Of a stretch of 33,398 nt of DNA, positions 7,501 through 16,289 are shown piece by piece; position 1 is the first letter of the stretch, and each line of letters begins with the position of its first letter. This DNA is from Comamonadaceae bacterium (GTDB lineage Bacteria > Pseudomonadota > Gammaproteobacteria > Burkholderiales > Burkholderiaceae_C). Both the position numbers and the translations under genes were made by a program. The notes under the pieces are model-generated. The model made no database searches. It saw only the letters and a program-made list of their open reading frames with translations, and was not told the origin of the DNA. The DNA lies in the NCBI GenBank assembly GCA_030528485.1, contig JAUMYU010000022.1:1-33398 (forward strand), written 5' to 3'.

Positions 7501-7953
7501 TCAAGCGGTTTCGCCGTAAACGGTGACGGTGATCTCGGCTTGCACGTCGGTGTGCAGCTCGACGATAACCGTTGTATCGCCCACGGTTTTGATGGGGCCT
7601 TGGGGCAGGCGCACTTGGGATTTGTGCACGTCGTAGCCTTGCTTGACCAGCTCGGCGGCGATGTCGTGGTTGGTCACCGAGCCGAAGAGGCGGCCATCCA
7701 CACCGGCTTTTTGCGACAGGCGGATGACGGCGCCGGAGAGCTTCTCGCCCATGGCTTGGGCGGCGGCCAGTTTTTCGGCGGCGGCTTTTTCCAGCTCGGC
7801 GCGGCGGGCTTCAAATTCGGCCTTGGCGGCGGCGGTGGCGCGGCGTGCACGGCCGGTGGGGATGAGGAAGTTGCGGGCGTAGCCGTCCTTGACGGTCACG
7901 ATTTCGCCGAGGTTGCCCAGATTGACAACTTTTTCCAGAAGAATGATTTGCAT
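7501..7953 (-). CDS. rplI: Ribosomal protein bL9
   Basis: A 150-residue bL9 of normal length. [19 protein letters not shown] and [16 protein letters not shown] form the rRNA-binding N domain; an Ala/Glu-rich connecting helix follows, then the C domain with [16 protein letters not shown] 7953 has GAGGGAG upstream. The open frame extends to 8169, but that part overlaps rpsR and is not real. It is the last gene of the rpsF-rpsR-rplI operon, 14 bp after rpsR, and ends just before a clear terminator. Confidence 0.97.
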   Translation of the reverse strand: MQIILLEKVVNLGNLGEIVTVKDGYARNFLIPTGRARRATAAAKAEFEARRAELEKAAAEKLAAAQAMGEKLSGAVIRLSQKAGVDGRLFGSVTNHDIAAELVKQGYDVHKSQVRLPQGPIKTVGDTTVIVELHTDVQAEITVTVYGETA

Positions 7954-7967
7954 GATGGGTCGCTCCC

Positions 7968-8249
7968 TCAGATCTTGTGCTGGTCGGTGTAGGGCAGCAA
8001 AGCCAGAAAGCGTGCACGCTTGATGGCGGTGTTGAGCTGGCGCTGGTAGATGGCGCGTGTGCCGGTCAGGCGCGCGGGGATGATCTTGCCGTTTTCGGCG
8101 ATGAAGTCGCGCAGGGTATCGACGTCTTTGTAGTCGATTTCCTCTACACCGGCGACGGTGAAGCGGCAAAAGCGCTTGCGGCGAAACAGCAGGTTCTGGT
8201 TATTGCGCTTTGGGCGGCGGTCTTTGTTGAAGCGTTTGGGTCCGGCCAT
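7968..8249 (-). CDS. rpsR: Ribosomal protein bS18
   Basis: A 93-residue bS18 of the 30S subunit. The characteristic core [20 protein letters not shown] and [13 protein letters not shown] are present, with a basic N terminus typical of betaproteobacteria. ATG 8249 has AGGAGCC immediately upstream. It lies 80 bp after rpsF and 14 bp before rplI. In most betaproteobacteria I know, priB separates rpsF from rpsR; the 80-bp gap here is too short for it. Confidence 0.97.
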   Translation of the reverse strand: MAGPKRFNKDRRPKRNNQNLLFRRKRFCRFTVAGVEEIDYKDVDTLRDFIAENGKIIPARLTGTRAIYQRQLNTAIKRARFLALLPYTDQHKI

Positions 8250-8329
8250 GATGGGCTCCTGAATTCAGATAAAGGGGAAGGAAGACGCGGGCAAGCAGCG
8301 TCGCGGCTGGGGGCTATGGGCCAGCCAGC

Positions 8330-8704
8330 TCAATCGCGCGAGGCTTGCTCGGAAGCCTGGGCGTTCTTGCGTGCTTCTTCGCGCTCGACCGTCTTCATCA
8401 TGGCCGAGGGGGCCGTTTCGGCCTTGGCTTTTTGCACGGTGAGCTGGCGCAGCACCGCGTCGTTAAAGCGGAAGGCGTGGGCCAGTTCGTCCATGACGGC
8501 TTGGCCAGCTTCGATGTTCAGGCACAGGTAGTGGGCTTTGGCCAGTTTGTCGATGGGGTAAGCCAGTTGGCGGCGGCCCCAGTCTTCTTCGCGGTGGATT
8601 TTGCCGCCGCCTTCGACGATCATGCTCTTGTAGCGTTCGAGCATGGCTGGCACTTGTTCGCTTTGATCCGGGTGGATCAGCAAAACGATTTCGTAGTGAC
8701 GCAT
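8330..8704 (-). CDS. rpsF: Ribosomal protein bS6
   Basis: A 124-residue bS6, the 30S protein that pairs with bS18. [34 protein letters not shown] and [10 protein letters not shown] are typical. The C-terminal tail ([20 protein letters not shown]) is charged and low in complexity, as is common. AAGGAG precedes ATG 8704. It is first in the operon, with a probable promoter about 95 bp upstream on the minus strand. Confidence 0.97.
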   Translation of the reverse strand: MRHYEIVLLIHPDQSEQVPAMLERYKSMIVEGGGKIHREEDWGRRQLAYPIDKLAKAHYLCLNIEAGQAVMDELAHAFRFNDAVLRQLTVQKAKAETAPSAMMKTVEREEARKNAQASEQASRD

Positions 8705-8795
8705 GGATCAACTCCTTGTGGAATGGAAATGCCATGCCGCAAGCGCCTTTTGCGGGCGCGGCGTCAACCTGGCGGCTATGGCAAGGAAACCGCGC

Positions 8796-8801
8796 ATTAT
8801 A
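8796..8801 (-). promoter_or_regulatory. Probable -10 box of the rpsF operon
   Basis: Read on the minus strand this is a perfect TATAAT, about 92 bp upstream of the rpsF start codon. No good -35 hexamer is found at 16-18 bp, so the site may depend on an activator or on strong -10 contacts. Confidence 0.5.
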
Positions 8802-8863
8802 TACGCCCAGATGTTTTTGGGCGGGCGTGTTGCGTGGATGCCGAAATCATGAGCGCAAAGCTG

Positions 8864-8944
8864 ATTTCCAATTCATGAGAAAATTCGTTTCAATGCAGAT
8901 TTGCCGAAATTGCATTATTTGTTTTCTTTTTGATTGGTAATTTT
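8864..8944 (-). repeat. AT-rich palindromic element, copy D
   Basis: On the minus strand it starts AAAATTACCAATCAAAAAGA and carries the core TTTCGGCA. The core lies in a 13-nt loop closed by AATGCA (8892-8897) and TGCATT (8911-8916). It ends 7 nt from the stop codon of the short hemY-like gene and lies upstream of the rpsF promoter. Confidence 0.75.
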
Positions 8945-8951
8945 ATGGGGT

Positions 8952-9452
8952 TCAATGTTCTTGGTCTAGCCCGTGGGGCGCTGCGGTGCAGCTTGGGTTG
9001 AGGGGCTGGGTTTGTGCGCGGGCGGCGGCTTCGCGCAGCCAGGCGTTGGCGTTGAGCAGGCTTTGCTGTTCCCGGGTTTCGCGCGCGCTGGCTGGCGGGG
9101 GCAGGGCGGCCAGCAGGTGTTGCACGTGGGCGGCTTCTTCCAGCGCCTGCTCCCAACGCCCTTGGGCCAGGTGTTCCGCCGCGCGCGCGAAGGCGTGGTG
9201 GGCGGCCAGGTCGTGCCGGTGGTCGCGCCAGATTTTGGCTTCCGTGGGCATGCGCCAGACGGAGGCAATGGCCCAGGCGAGCAAGGCGGCCAGGGCGAGA
9301 AAGAGCGCCAACCCGACCAGCAGCAGGTTGAGCGAGAGGTCGATGCGCCAGGGGTGCCAAAACAGCGCGACGGTGGCGCGGTTGCTGCCCAGGAACAATG
9401 CGGCCGCCACGGCGCAGGCAAAGAGCGCAAGGGTCCACAAAGCGCTGCGCAT
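8952..9452 (-). CDS. hemY: HemY N-terminal domain protein, apparently truncated
   Basis: A 166-residue protein with two hydrophobic segments (about 1-22 and 40-66). NRATVALFWHPWRIDLSLNL matches the N-terminal region of HemY, an inner-membrane protein encoded with haem genes; a start of the helical repeat region follows (LAQGRWEQALEEAAHV). HemY of related bacteria is usually near 400 residues with tetratricopeptide repeats, so about 230 residues are missing. The stop lies 7 nt from repeat copy D, and no homologous sequence continues beyond it. ATG 9452 overlaps the hemX stop as TGATG, implying translational coupling. It could be a functional short form or a remnant. Confidence 0.75.
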   Translation of the reverse strand: MRSALWTLALFACAVAAALFLGSNRATVALFWHPWRIDLSLNLLLVGLALFLALAALLAWAIASVWRMPTEAKIWRDHRHDLAAHHAFARAAEHLAQGRWEQALEEAAHVQHLLAALPPPASARETREQQSLLNANAWLREAAARAQTQPLNPSCTAAPHGLDQEH

Positions 9453-10714
9453 CAGCGTTTCCCTTTCGAGGCGCTGGCGGCGCCGGGCGCGGGCAGGCTT
9501 TGGTGGGCGGCCTGGATGGCCACCAGGGTCTCGGTGATGGCCGGCGATTGGACGGCCTGGAGGTGGTCTTGCAATTGCCGCAAGGTGCGCAGCGCCTGGC
9601 GTGTGCGGGGGGCGTTGGTGTCGTAGTACTTTTGCAGCAGGGTTTGCACGGCGGCGAGGTCGGCGCGCACGGCTTCGCTTTGGCGCGCCAGCAGGCCCAT
9701 GCGGGCGTTCATGAGTTGCAGGCGGATGTTTTCGCGCAGGAAGAAGGTTTGCTCCCGGCTGAGCAGGGCGGCTTCGGGCGCGTCGATGCGCTGCACGCGC
9801 ACAAGTTCGCCCAGCCCCGCGCGCATGCCGTGCCACCAGGGGGCTGGCGCGTCGGTCTGGGTCGCAGCGGAGCTGAGGGCCGGGTTGGCGTCGGCAGGGG
9901 CGGCTGTAGCGGCTGGCGCGACGGGTTGGCGGGGGGCGCTTGTGGGGCCGATTTCTACCGTGGGGGCAGTGGCAGGGGGCGATGCGACAGGCGTAGCCAC
10001 AACAGGCGCTTGGGCGAGGGCGGGTTGCTCTGCCATCGGGAGGGGGGGCAGGCCATTGGCCAGGGGCAGAAGCTCCAGTTGCGCGAGCAATTTGTCGATG
10101 CGCCCGAGCAGGCCGGCGGTATCGGTCATGGCCGTGTGGGTCAGGCGCTGCAAATCGCGCTCAATGGCGCGCTGGATGGCGCTCAGGCGCGGTGCGTCGG
10201 CGCGCTCCACCCGCTGGCTGGCGTTGCGCAGGGCGGCGATGAGCGGGTCGGCCAGCCCGGTCAATTGGGCTTGTTGCAGGGCCAGGCGCAGGGACGCCTC
10301 GATGTCGTTGAGCATGGTTTCGTCGCGGCTGCGCGAAAGCTCGAACGCCATTTGTTCAATACGGCTGCGCTGCAAGGTGTATTCGTTGATGCGTGCTTCA
10401 CTCAGGTTGACTTTGGCGGCCGAGTCGCGCGCCAGCGCCAAGGCTTCGTGCGAGAGGGTGCGCGCTTCGATGGATTGCTCGTGGATGGCGCCCGATTGCA
10501 GCGCCAACTGCTCCTGCATGCGGTTGAGGCGCTGCCCTTGGTTGTAGGCCAGCAGCAGGGCCAGCGCAGCGGCGCCAGACAGCAGCCATACGCCCCAGGC
10601 GGGCAAGACCACGGGCTTGCGCCAGCGCGCAAGGGCGCCGGGCAACGCAGCAGCAGAGGGCGGCGGCGCAGCCCGCTTGCGCGGCTGGGGGGGATGGCGA
10701 GGGGTTTCTTCCAC
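9452..10714 (-). CDS. hemX: HemX-like uroporphyrinogen-III C-methyltransferase family protein
   Basis: A 420-residue protein with a Pro/Arg-rich cytoplasmic N terminus, one transmembrane helix at about 38-57 (WGVWLLSGAAALALLLAYNQ), and a long periplasmic helical region. A Pro/Ala-rich linker near 230-295 separates two conserved blocks, including RIEQMAFELSRSRDETMLND and FFLRENIRLQLMNARMGLLA. This is the HemX family found beside hemC/hemD and hemY; its exact role in haem synthesis is unproven. The start is GTG 10714 without an obvious Shine-Dalgarno. hemC and hemD are not upstream: a divergent malate synthase gene lies there instead. Confidence 0.88.
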   Translation of the reverse strand: MEETPRHPPQPRKRAAPPPSAAALPGALARWRKPVVLPAWGVWLLSGAAALALLLAYNQGQRLNRMQEQLALQSGAIHEQSIEARTLSHEALALARDSAAKVNLSEARINEYTLQRSRIEQMAFELSRSRDETMLNDIEASLRLALQQAQLTGLADPLIAALRNASQRVERADAPRLSAIQRAIERDLQRLTHTAMTDTAGLLGRIDKLLAQLELLPLANGLPPLPMAEQPALAQAPVVATPVASPPATAPTVEIGPTSAPRQPVAPAATAAPADANPALSSAATQTDAPAPWWHGMRAGLGELVRVQRIDAPEAALLSREQTFFLRENIRLQLMNARMGLLARQSEAVRADLAAVQTLLQKYYDTNAPRTRQALRTLRQLQDHLQAVQSPAITETLVAIQAAHQSLPAPGAASASKGKR

Positions 10715-10957
10715 GGGCGCTGGCTGGGGTTGATGCGAGGCTTGGGATCATAGCCACGCCGCCCTGACCGGCATGCGGCCGCCGCCTTCTGAAGCAGCCG
10801 TGAGGTGGTTTTACGTGTGCGCTGTGGGGCATTTGCTGCAATCGGGCGGGTGCGGAAGGCGCAGGGCATCGGCTGAAGGCGCGCGGCGGTTTCGCCTGCG
10901 CGGGGGAATCGCTCATGCACAATAGCCGCCCTCTAGACCATTCACGGAGCCGTCCCC

Positions 10958-13177
10958 ATGCCCATGCAGAGAATCCCCGTTCACCACTTGCAGGTTGCCC
11001 AAACGCTTAAATCTTTCGTCGATGAGCGCGTGTTGCCCGATGTTGGCGTCTCCAGCGAGGCGTTCTGGCAAGGGCTGGACGCCATCGTGCAGGAATTTGC
11101 CCCCAAAAACGCCGCCTTGCTGGCCGAGCGCGACCGTTTGCAAACGGAGCTGGATACCTGGCACCGCGCCCACGCGGGGCCGATCAAAGACCTGGCGGCG
11201 TATCGCCAATTCCTCGAAAGCATCAATTACATCGTGCCCAATCCGGCCGAAGCGCACGCCTGCACGGCCAATGTGGATGCGGAATTGGCCACCCAGGCCG
11301 GGCCGCAATTGGTGGTGCCCATCTTGAATGCGCGCTATGCGCTCAATGCCGCCAATGCGCGTTGGGGGTCGCTGTACGACGCGCTCTATGGCACCGACGC
11401 CATTGACAGCGAGGATGGTGCAGAGGCGGGCGCGGGCTACAACCCGGTGCGCGGCGCGAAGGTGATTGCCTATGTGCGCCAGTTTCTGGATGAGGCCGCG
11501 CCGCTGGCCAATGGTTCGTACAAAGATGCCACCGCCCTGGCGGTGGAGGGCGGCAAGCTGGTGGTCAGCCTGGGTAATGGCTTGAGCACGGGCTTGGCCG
11601 ATGCGGCGCAGTTCGTGGGCTACCAAGGCGATGCGGCCGCGCCTTCGTCCGTGCTGCTGGTACACCACGGTTTGCACATCGACATCCGCATCGACCGCTC
11701 CACCCTGATTGGCAAGGACGATGCGGCGGGCATCAGCGACGTGGTGCTGGAGGCGGCCTTGTCCACCATTCTGGATTTGGAAGATTCCGTGGCGGCCGTG
11801 GATGCGCAAGACAAAGTCGCCGCCTACGCCAACTGGCTGGGCATTTTGCGCGGCACGCTCAGCGAGGAGGTCAGCAAGGGCGGCAAGACCTTTACCCGCC
11901 GCCTCAACGCCGACCGCGAATACACCGGCGCCAACGGCCAGCCGCTCAAGCTCCACGGCCGCGCGCTGATGTTCCTGCGCAATGTGGGCCATTTGATGAC
12001 CAATCCCGCCATTCTCTGGACGGGCGAGGACGGCCAGGTGCGCGAAATCCCCGAGGGCATCATGGATGCCGCCATCACCACTGCCATCGCCTTGCACGAC
12101 CTCAAGGGCCTGGGCGAAAACGGCATCCGCAACTCGCGCACCGGCTCGGTCTATATCGTCAAGCCCAAAATGCACGGCCCGGCCGAAGTGGCTTTTGCCA
12201 ACGCGCTGTTTGGCGCGGTGGAAAAACTGCTGGGCCTGCCCGAGCACACCGTCAAGCTCGGCATCATGGACGAGGAGCGCCGCACCTCCGTCAACCTCAA
12301 AGCCTGCATTGCCGCCGCGCCCGCGCGCGTGGCTTTCATCAACACCGGCTTTCTGGATCGCACGGGCGACGAAATCCACTCCGTCATGCAGGCCGGCCCC
12401 GTGTTCCGCAAGGGCGATATGAAAACCAGCGCCTGGATTGCCGCCTATGAAAAGCACAACGTGCTGGTGGGCCTGTCCTGCGGGTTGCGCGGGCGCGCGC
12501 AAATCGGCAAGGGCATGTGGGCCATGCCCGATTTGATGGCCGAGATGCTGCGGCAAAAAATCGGCCACCCCAAGGCGGGCGCCAACACCGCCTGGGTGCC
12601 CTCGCCCACCGCCGCCACCTTGCACGCCTTGCACTACCACCAGGTGGACGTGGCCGCCGTGCAGCAGGCGTTGGAGCAGGAACTGGCCGAGAACAGCTAT
12701 GAAGCGCGCCGCGACAGCCTGCTGGCCGACTTGCTCACCATCCCCGTGGTGCCCGAAGCCAAGTGGAGCGAAGCCGAGCGCCAGCAAGAGCTGGACAACA
12801 ACGTGCAAGGCATCCTGGGCTACGTGGTGCGCTGGGTCGATCAAGGCGTGGGCTGCTCCAAGGTGCCCGATATCAACGATGTCGGTTTGATGGAAGACCG
12901 CGCCACGCTGCGTATTTCCAGCCAGCACATTGCCAACTGGCTGCTGCACGGCATCGTGACCGAAGCGCAAGTGCGCGCCACTTTCGAGCGCATGGCTGCG
13001 GTGGTGGATCAGCAAAACGCTGGCGATCCGCACTATCAGAAGATGGCGGGCAACTTCGAGACGTCCTATGCCTACCGCGCCGCTTGCGACCTGGTCTTCC
13101 AGGGCGCGGCCCAGCCCAGCGGCTACACCGAGCCGCTGCTGCACGCCTGGCGGTTGCGCTTCAAAGCCCAGGACTGA
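10958..13177 (+). CDS. glcB: Malate synthase G
   Basis: A 739-residue monomeric malate synthase, which condenses glyoxylate and acetyl-CoA to malate. It matches GlcB throughout: [45 protein letters not shown], the [15 protein letters not shown] block, [33 protein letters not shown] and [20 protein letters not shown]. The length is normal (the E. coli enzyme is about 723 residues). ACGGAG lies 9 nt before ATG 10958. It is divergent from hemX across 243 bp, which must hold both promoters. A thiolase gene follows after 111 bp. Glyoxylate metabolism would let the cell grow on acetate, fatty acids or glycolate. Confidence 0.96.
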   Translation: MPMQRIPVHHLQVAQTLKSFVDERVLPDVGVSSEAFWQGLDAIVQEFAPKNAALLAERDRLQTELDTWHRAHAGPIKDLAAYRQFLESINYIVPNPAEAHACTANVDAELATQAGPQLVVPILNARYALNAANARWGSLYDALYGTDAIDSEDGAEAGAGYNPVRGAKVIAYVRQFLDEAAPLANGSYKDATALAVEGGKLVVSLGNGLSTGLADAAQFVGYQGDAAAPSSVLLVHHGLHIDIRIDRSTLIGKDDAAGISDVVLEAALSTILDLEDSVAAVDAQDKVAAYANWLGILRGTLSEEVSKGGKTFTRRLNADREYTGANGQPLKLHGRALMFLRNVGHLMTNPAILWTGEDGQVREIPEGIMDAAITTAIALHDLKGLGENGIRNSRTGSVYIVKPKMHGPAEVAFANALFGAVEKLLGLPEHTVKLGIMDEERRTSVNLKACIAAAPARVAFINTGFLDRTGDEIHSVMQAGPVFRKGDMKTSAWIAAYEKHNVLVGLSCGLRGRAQIGKGMWAMPDLMAEMLRQKIGHPKAGANTAWVPSPTAATLHALHYHQVDVAAVQQALEQELAENSYEARRDSLLADLLTIPVVPEAKWSEAERQQELDNNVQGILGYVVRWVDQGVGCSKVPDINDVGLMEDRATLRISSQHIANWLLHGIVTEAQVRATFERMAAVVDQQNAGDPHYQKMAGNFETSYAYRAACDLVFQGAAQPSGYTEPLLHAWRLRFKAQD

Positions 13178-13288
13178 GCGGCAGCTTTGCCGCTTGACCC
13201 TCACCCCGCTGCCGCCAAGGCAGCGCCCCTTTTTCCCCTGGCGCGGGCCTGGCCTTGGCCTGCGTCGTTACCACTCTCAGGAGATCAC

Positions 13289-14476
13289 ATGAGCAATTCA
13301 AGCGAATCCATCGTCATCCTCAGCGCTGTGCGCACCCCCATGGGCAGCTTCCAGGGCGATTTCAGCGCCTTGCAAGCCTGGGAACTCGGCGCCGTCGCCA
13401 TCAAGGGCGCGCTGGAGCAGGCCGGCGTGGCCCCCGAGAAGGTGGATGAAGTGTTCTTTGGCAACGTGCTGACTGCCGGCCAGGGCCAGGCGCCGGCCCG
13501 CCAGGCGACATTGGCCGCTGGCCTGCCCAAGGCCGTGCCCTGCACCACTGTGGGCAAGGTGTGCGGCTCGGCCATGAAAGCCGCCATGTTCGGCCACGAT
13601 GCGCTCAAGGCCGGCTCGATTGATGTGGCCGTTGCTGGCGGCATGGAGAGCATGACCAACGCCCCCTACCTGCTCAAAAAAGGCCGTGGCGGCTACCGCA
13701 TCGGCCACGACAAAGTGTTTGACCACATGATGCTCGACGGCCTGGAAGACGCCTACACCGGCGGCTCCATGGGTTCCTTTGGCGAAATGTGCGCGGAGAA
13801 ATACCAATTCACGCGCGAGCAGCAAGACGCCTTTGCCACCGCCAGCGTCACCCGCGCGCAAAAAGCCATTGAAAGCGGCGCGTTCAAAGACGAAATCGTC
13901 CCCGTCACCGTCAAAACCCGCAAGGGCGAAGTCGTGATCGACAAAGACGAAGGCCCCGGCAAGATCAACGTGGAGAAAATCCCCGCGCTCAAACCCGCCT
14001 TCAAGAAAGACGGCACCATCACCGCCGCCGCCAGCTCCAGCATCAACGACGGCGCTGCCGCCTTGGTGCTGGTGCGCGAATCCACCGCCAAAGAGCTGGG
14101 CGCCAAGCCCATTGCCCGCATCGTCAGTACCGCCCAGCATGCGCAAGAGCCTGCGTGGTTCACCACCGCCCCCGTGGATGCCGCCCGCAAAGCCCTGGAC
14201 AAAGCCGGCTGGAGCGTGGAGGACGTGGATCTGTGGGAAGTCAACGAAGCCTTTGCCGTGGTGACCATGGCGCTGATGGAAGAACTTAAAGTGCCGCACG
14301 AGAAGGTCAACGTCAACGGCGGCGCTTGCGCCCTGGGCCACCCCATCGGCGCCAGCGGTGCGCGCATTCTGGTCACCCTGCTGCATGCCCTCAAAGCCCG
14401 CGGCCTGAAAAAAGGCCTGGCCACGCTGTGCATTGGCGGCGGCGAGGCTACCGCCGTTGCGGTGGAGATGCTGTAA
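13289..14476 (+). CDS. Acetyl-CoA C-acetyltransferase (thiolase)
   Basis: A 395-residue thiolase that condenses two acetyl-CoA to acetoacetyl-CoA or works in the reverse direction. The nucleophile Cys92 lies in TTVGKVCGSAMKA; VNEAFAVV, GGACALGHPIGASGAR (His351) and CIGGGEATA (Cys381) complete the active site. CAGGAG (13278-13283) fixes ATG 13289; an in-frame extension to 13187 is not thiolase-like. Such enzymes are variously named phaA, atoB or bktB, and sequence alone does not decide. The PHA operon in this window lacks phaA, so this gene, about 6.4 kb from phaC-phbB, is a candidate supplier. Repeat copy E follows 13 nt after the stop. Confidence 0.93.
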   Translation: MSNSSESIVILSAVRTPMGSFQGDFSALQAWELGAVAIKGALEQAGVAPEKVDEVFFGNVLTAGQGQAPARQATLAAGLPKAVPCTTVGKVCGSAMKAAMFGHDALKAGSIDVAVAGGMESMTNAPYLLKKGRGGYRIGHDKVFDHMMLDGLEDAYTGGSMGSFGEMCAEKYQFTREQQDAFATASVTRAQKAIESGAFKDEIVPVTVKTRKGEVVIDKDEGPGKINVEKIPALKPAFKKDGTITAAASSSINDGAAALVLVRESTAKELGAKPIARIVSTAQHAQEPAWFTTAPVDAARKALDKAGWSVEDVDLWEVNEAFAVVTMALMEELKVPHEKVNVNGGACALGHPIGASGARILVTLLHALKARGLKKGLATLCIGGGEATAVAVEML

Positions 14477-14489
14477 TCGGCGTCTCGTC

Positions 14490-14580
14490 AAATTACAAAT
14501 CAAAGTGAATTATTAAATTGAAAATTCAAGACTGGTGTTGCCGAAATAGATTTTCAATATTTCCTATTGATTTGTAATTT
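14490..14580 (-). repeat. AT-rich palindromic element, copy E, with clearest terminal repeats
   Basis: It is bounded by perfect 14-nt inverted repeats AAATTACAAATCAA (14490-14503 and complement 14567-14580), 91 bp in all. An inner pair ATTGAAAA (14517-14524) and TTTTCAAT (14551-14558) encloses TTGCCGAAAT, i.e. the core TTTCGGCA on the minus strand. It lies between the thiolase stop and the LysE gene. Confidence 0.85.
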
Positions 14581-14702
14581 CAAGGCCGTTGTACCGCCCT
14601 GCATACCAGGTCGATGCAACGGCCTCTTTGCTGGGTTGCCTGGCAGATGCAAGCCGCAAGCTGCAACCCGCAAGCCCTTACCGCCTTGAAAAAGATGTGG
14701 CC

Positions 14703-15356
14703 ATGCTCGCGCTCAACACCGACGTTTTATTGCCGTTTTTCAGCCTGTCCGTGCTCTTGGCCTTGACGCCGGGGCCAGACAACTTGTTCGTGCTCATCCA
14801 GTCGGCGCAGCACGGCTGGCGCGCAGGCATGCTGGTGGTGCTGGGCTTGGGCCTGGGTCTGGTTGGACACACCTGCGCGGTTGCCCTGGGGCTGGCGGCA
14901 GTGCTGATGGCCTCGCCCGCTGCGTTCACTCTGATGAAAACCGTGGGGGCGTTCTATCTGCTCTGGCTGGCCTGGGGCGCGTGGAACGCGCCAGCCACTG
15001 CGCGCCCGGCAATCGCCGCGCAGGCAGCGCCCACACCGTTGCCCAAGCGCCCCTGGCGCTTGGTCGGCCGCGGCATCGTCATGAATTTGAGCAACCCTAA
15101 AGTGCTGATGTTTTTTCTGGCCTTTTTGCCGCAGTTCGTGGATGCCAGCCGCGGTCAGGTCAGCCAGCAAATCGCCCTGTTGGGTGCGATTTTTGCCTTG
15201 GCCGCTTTCTGGGTTTTTGGCGCGATTGCGGTGTTCAGCGGCTTCTTCGGCCAATGGTTGCAAGGCTCGGCGCATGCGCAGCGCTGGCTTAACCGCACGG
15301 CCAGCGTCGTGTTTGTCGCGCTGGCAGCGCGGCTGCTGCTGGCCGAGCGCATATAG
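14703..15356 (+). CDS. LysE/RhtB-family exporter
   Basis: A 217-residue membrane protein with about six hydrophobic segments. LTPGPDNLFVLIQSAQHG near the N terminus and NLSNPKVLMFFLAFLPQFV in the middle are hallmarks of LysE/RhtB exporters, which pump out amino acids such as homoserine, threonine or lysine; the substrate cannot be assigned. ATG 14703 starts at the usual family N terminus. The frame is open to 14589, but the extra residues are polar. The ribosome binding site is weak (GAAAAAG). Repeat copy E ends 122 bp upstream, so the promoter must lie in or just after the repeat unless the thiolase transcript reads through. Confidence 0.88.
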   Translation: MLALNTDVLLPFFSLSVLLALTPGPDNLFVLIQSAQHGWRAGMLVVLGLGLGLVGHTCAVALGLAAVLMASPAAFTLMKTVGAFYLLWLAWGAWNAPATARPAIAAQAAPTPLPKRPWRLVGRGIVMNLSNPKVLMFFLAFLPQFVDASRGQVSQQIALLGAIFALAAFWVFGAIAVFSGFFGQWLQGSAHAQRWLNRTASVVFVALAARLLLAERI

Positions 15357-15465
15357 CCTCACGCGCGTGGTGGCTTGCAGGCCGGGGGCGCAGCCCAAAA
15401 CGGGTGGAGTCGGTAGAATCGCGCGCCTTGTTCACCCTCGGCTGCGGCGACCGCGGCGCGCATCC

Positions 15466-15828
15466 ATGTCCAGTACCCCGCCTCTTAAAGAAATTTTCAT
15501 CTTGGGTAAAACCAAAGATGGACGGATTTTTCGCCCCAGCGATTGGTCCGAGCGGCTCGCGGGCGTCATGAGCCAGTTTCGCCCGCCCGGCTCGCGGGGG
15601 CACCGCCTGAGCTATTCACCCTGGTGCGAGCCCACCGTCCTCGACGGCACCCGCTGTGTGGTGGTGAACGCCGCGTTGCGCGAGCACGAGCCGATGGCAT
15701 GGGATTTCGTGATGAATTTCGCCCGCGACAACCACCTGGAAGTCATTGAAGCGTGCTTGTTGCCCGATCCCCAGCCTGCGCCCGCCGCGGAAGGCGCTGT
15801 GGCGGCCCGTGAGGCGCATCTTTCCTAG
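15466..15828 (+). CDS. DUF3579 family protein
   Basis: A 120-residue cytoplasmic protein with no signal or membrane segment. KEIFILGKTKDGRIFRPSDW, ERLAGVMSQFRP and MAWDFVMNFARDNHLEVIEA match the betaproteobacterial DUF3579 family, whose function is unknown to me. ATG 15466 was chosen because homologues start shortly before the KE(I/L)FILGKT block; the open frame continues upstream into the LysE gene in another register and is spurious there. It lies 109 bp after the exporter gene and 98 bp before a small basic protein gene. Confidence 0.85.
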   Translation: MSSTPPLKEIFILGKTKDGRIFRPSDWSERLAGVMSQFRPPGSRGHRLSYSPWCEPTVLDGTRCVVVNAALREHEPMAWDFVMNFARDNHLEVIEACLLPDPQPAPAAEGAVAAREAHLS

Positions 15829-15926
15829 TGCCCGCACTGGCGGTCGCGCCCAATCGGCAAGCCCTGGCAGCTCTCCATTAAAATCCGCCCCTTTCTTTTA
15901 CCCCTCCCTTTTATTCAGGAACCATC

Positions 15927-16094
15927 ATGGGCAACAAAATCGTCACCGAAGCCGATCGCAAATTCACCCCCCCGCTGCCCGCTCCCAAGGGCTACAGCAT
16001 TCCCAAGCAAGGTGGCGGCCAGCGCGTGAGCAAAGAGCGTGGCGTGCACACACGCAGCAAGAAAAACCCCGGCAAGCGCGCACACCAGGGCTGA
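15927..16094 (+). CDS. Small basic protein, 55 residues
   Basis: ATG 15927 to TGA 16094 encodes 55 residues starting MGNKIVTEADRKFTPPLPAP and rich in Lys, Arg, Gly and Pro (KQGGGQRVSKERG, TRSKKNPGKRAHQG). There is no signal peptide or membrane segment. CAGGA lies at the right distance upstream, a GC-rich terminator hairpin follows 54 nt after the stop, and third positions are GC-rich, so I regard it as real. The Lys/Arg-rich tail resembles small ribosome-associated or nucleic-acid-binding proteins, but I do not recognise the family and assign no function. Confidence 0.7.
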   Translation: MGNKIVTEADRKFTPPLPAPKGYSIPKQGGGQRVSKERGVHTRSKKNPGKRAHQG

Positions 16095-16148
16095 TCGCCG
16101 CGCCCGCGGCACGCATGTGGGCCGCTTGCGGCGTTGCACAGCTTCGAC

Positions 16149-16178
16149 GACGGGCCTTCGGGGCCCGTCTGCGTTTTG
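16149..16178 (+). terminator. Terminator-like hairpin after the small basic protein gene
   Basis: GACGGGCC (16149-16156) pairs with GGCCCGTC (16162-16169) around TTCGG, with a short T-rich tail (GCGTTTTG). The compact UUCG-type loop is typical of stable bacterial hairpins. It lies between the small gene and proC. Confidence 0.7.
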
Positions 16179-16289
16179 TACTGCGCATCTCCCCCAAACC
16201 GCATTGAGCATGGCATTGGCCCATTCGCGCCACGCGCGTGAACAACGCTGCCAATGCCTGCGCCAGACGAAGAAAGGCAAAGCATCCCC

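Noticed and set aside
10913-13204. 763-codon minus-strand open frame
   Set aside because: Exactly covers malate synthase G on the other strand; the plus-strand product has full family similarity and this one has none.
13298-14503. 401-codon minus-strand open frame
   Set aside because: Antisense shadow of the thiolase gene, Gly/His-rich with no motif.
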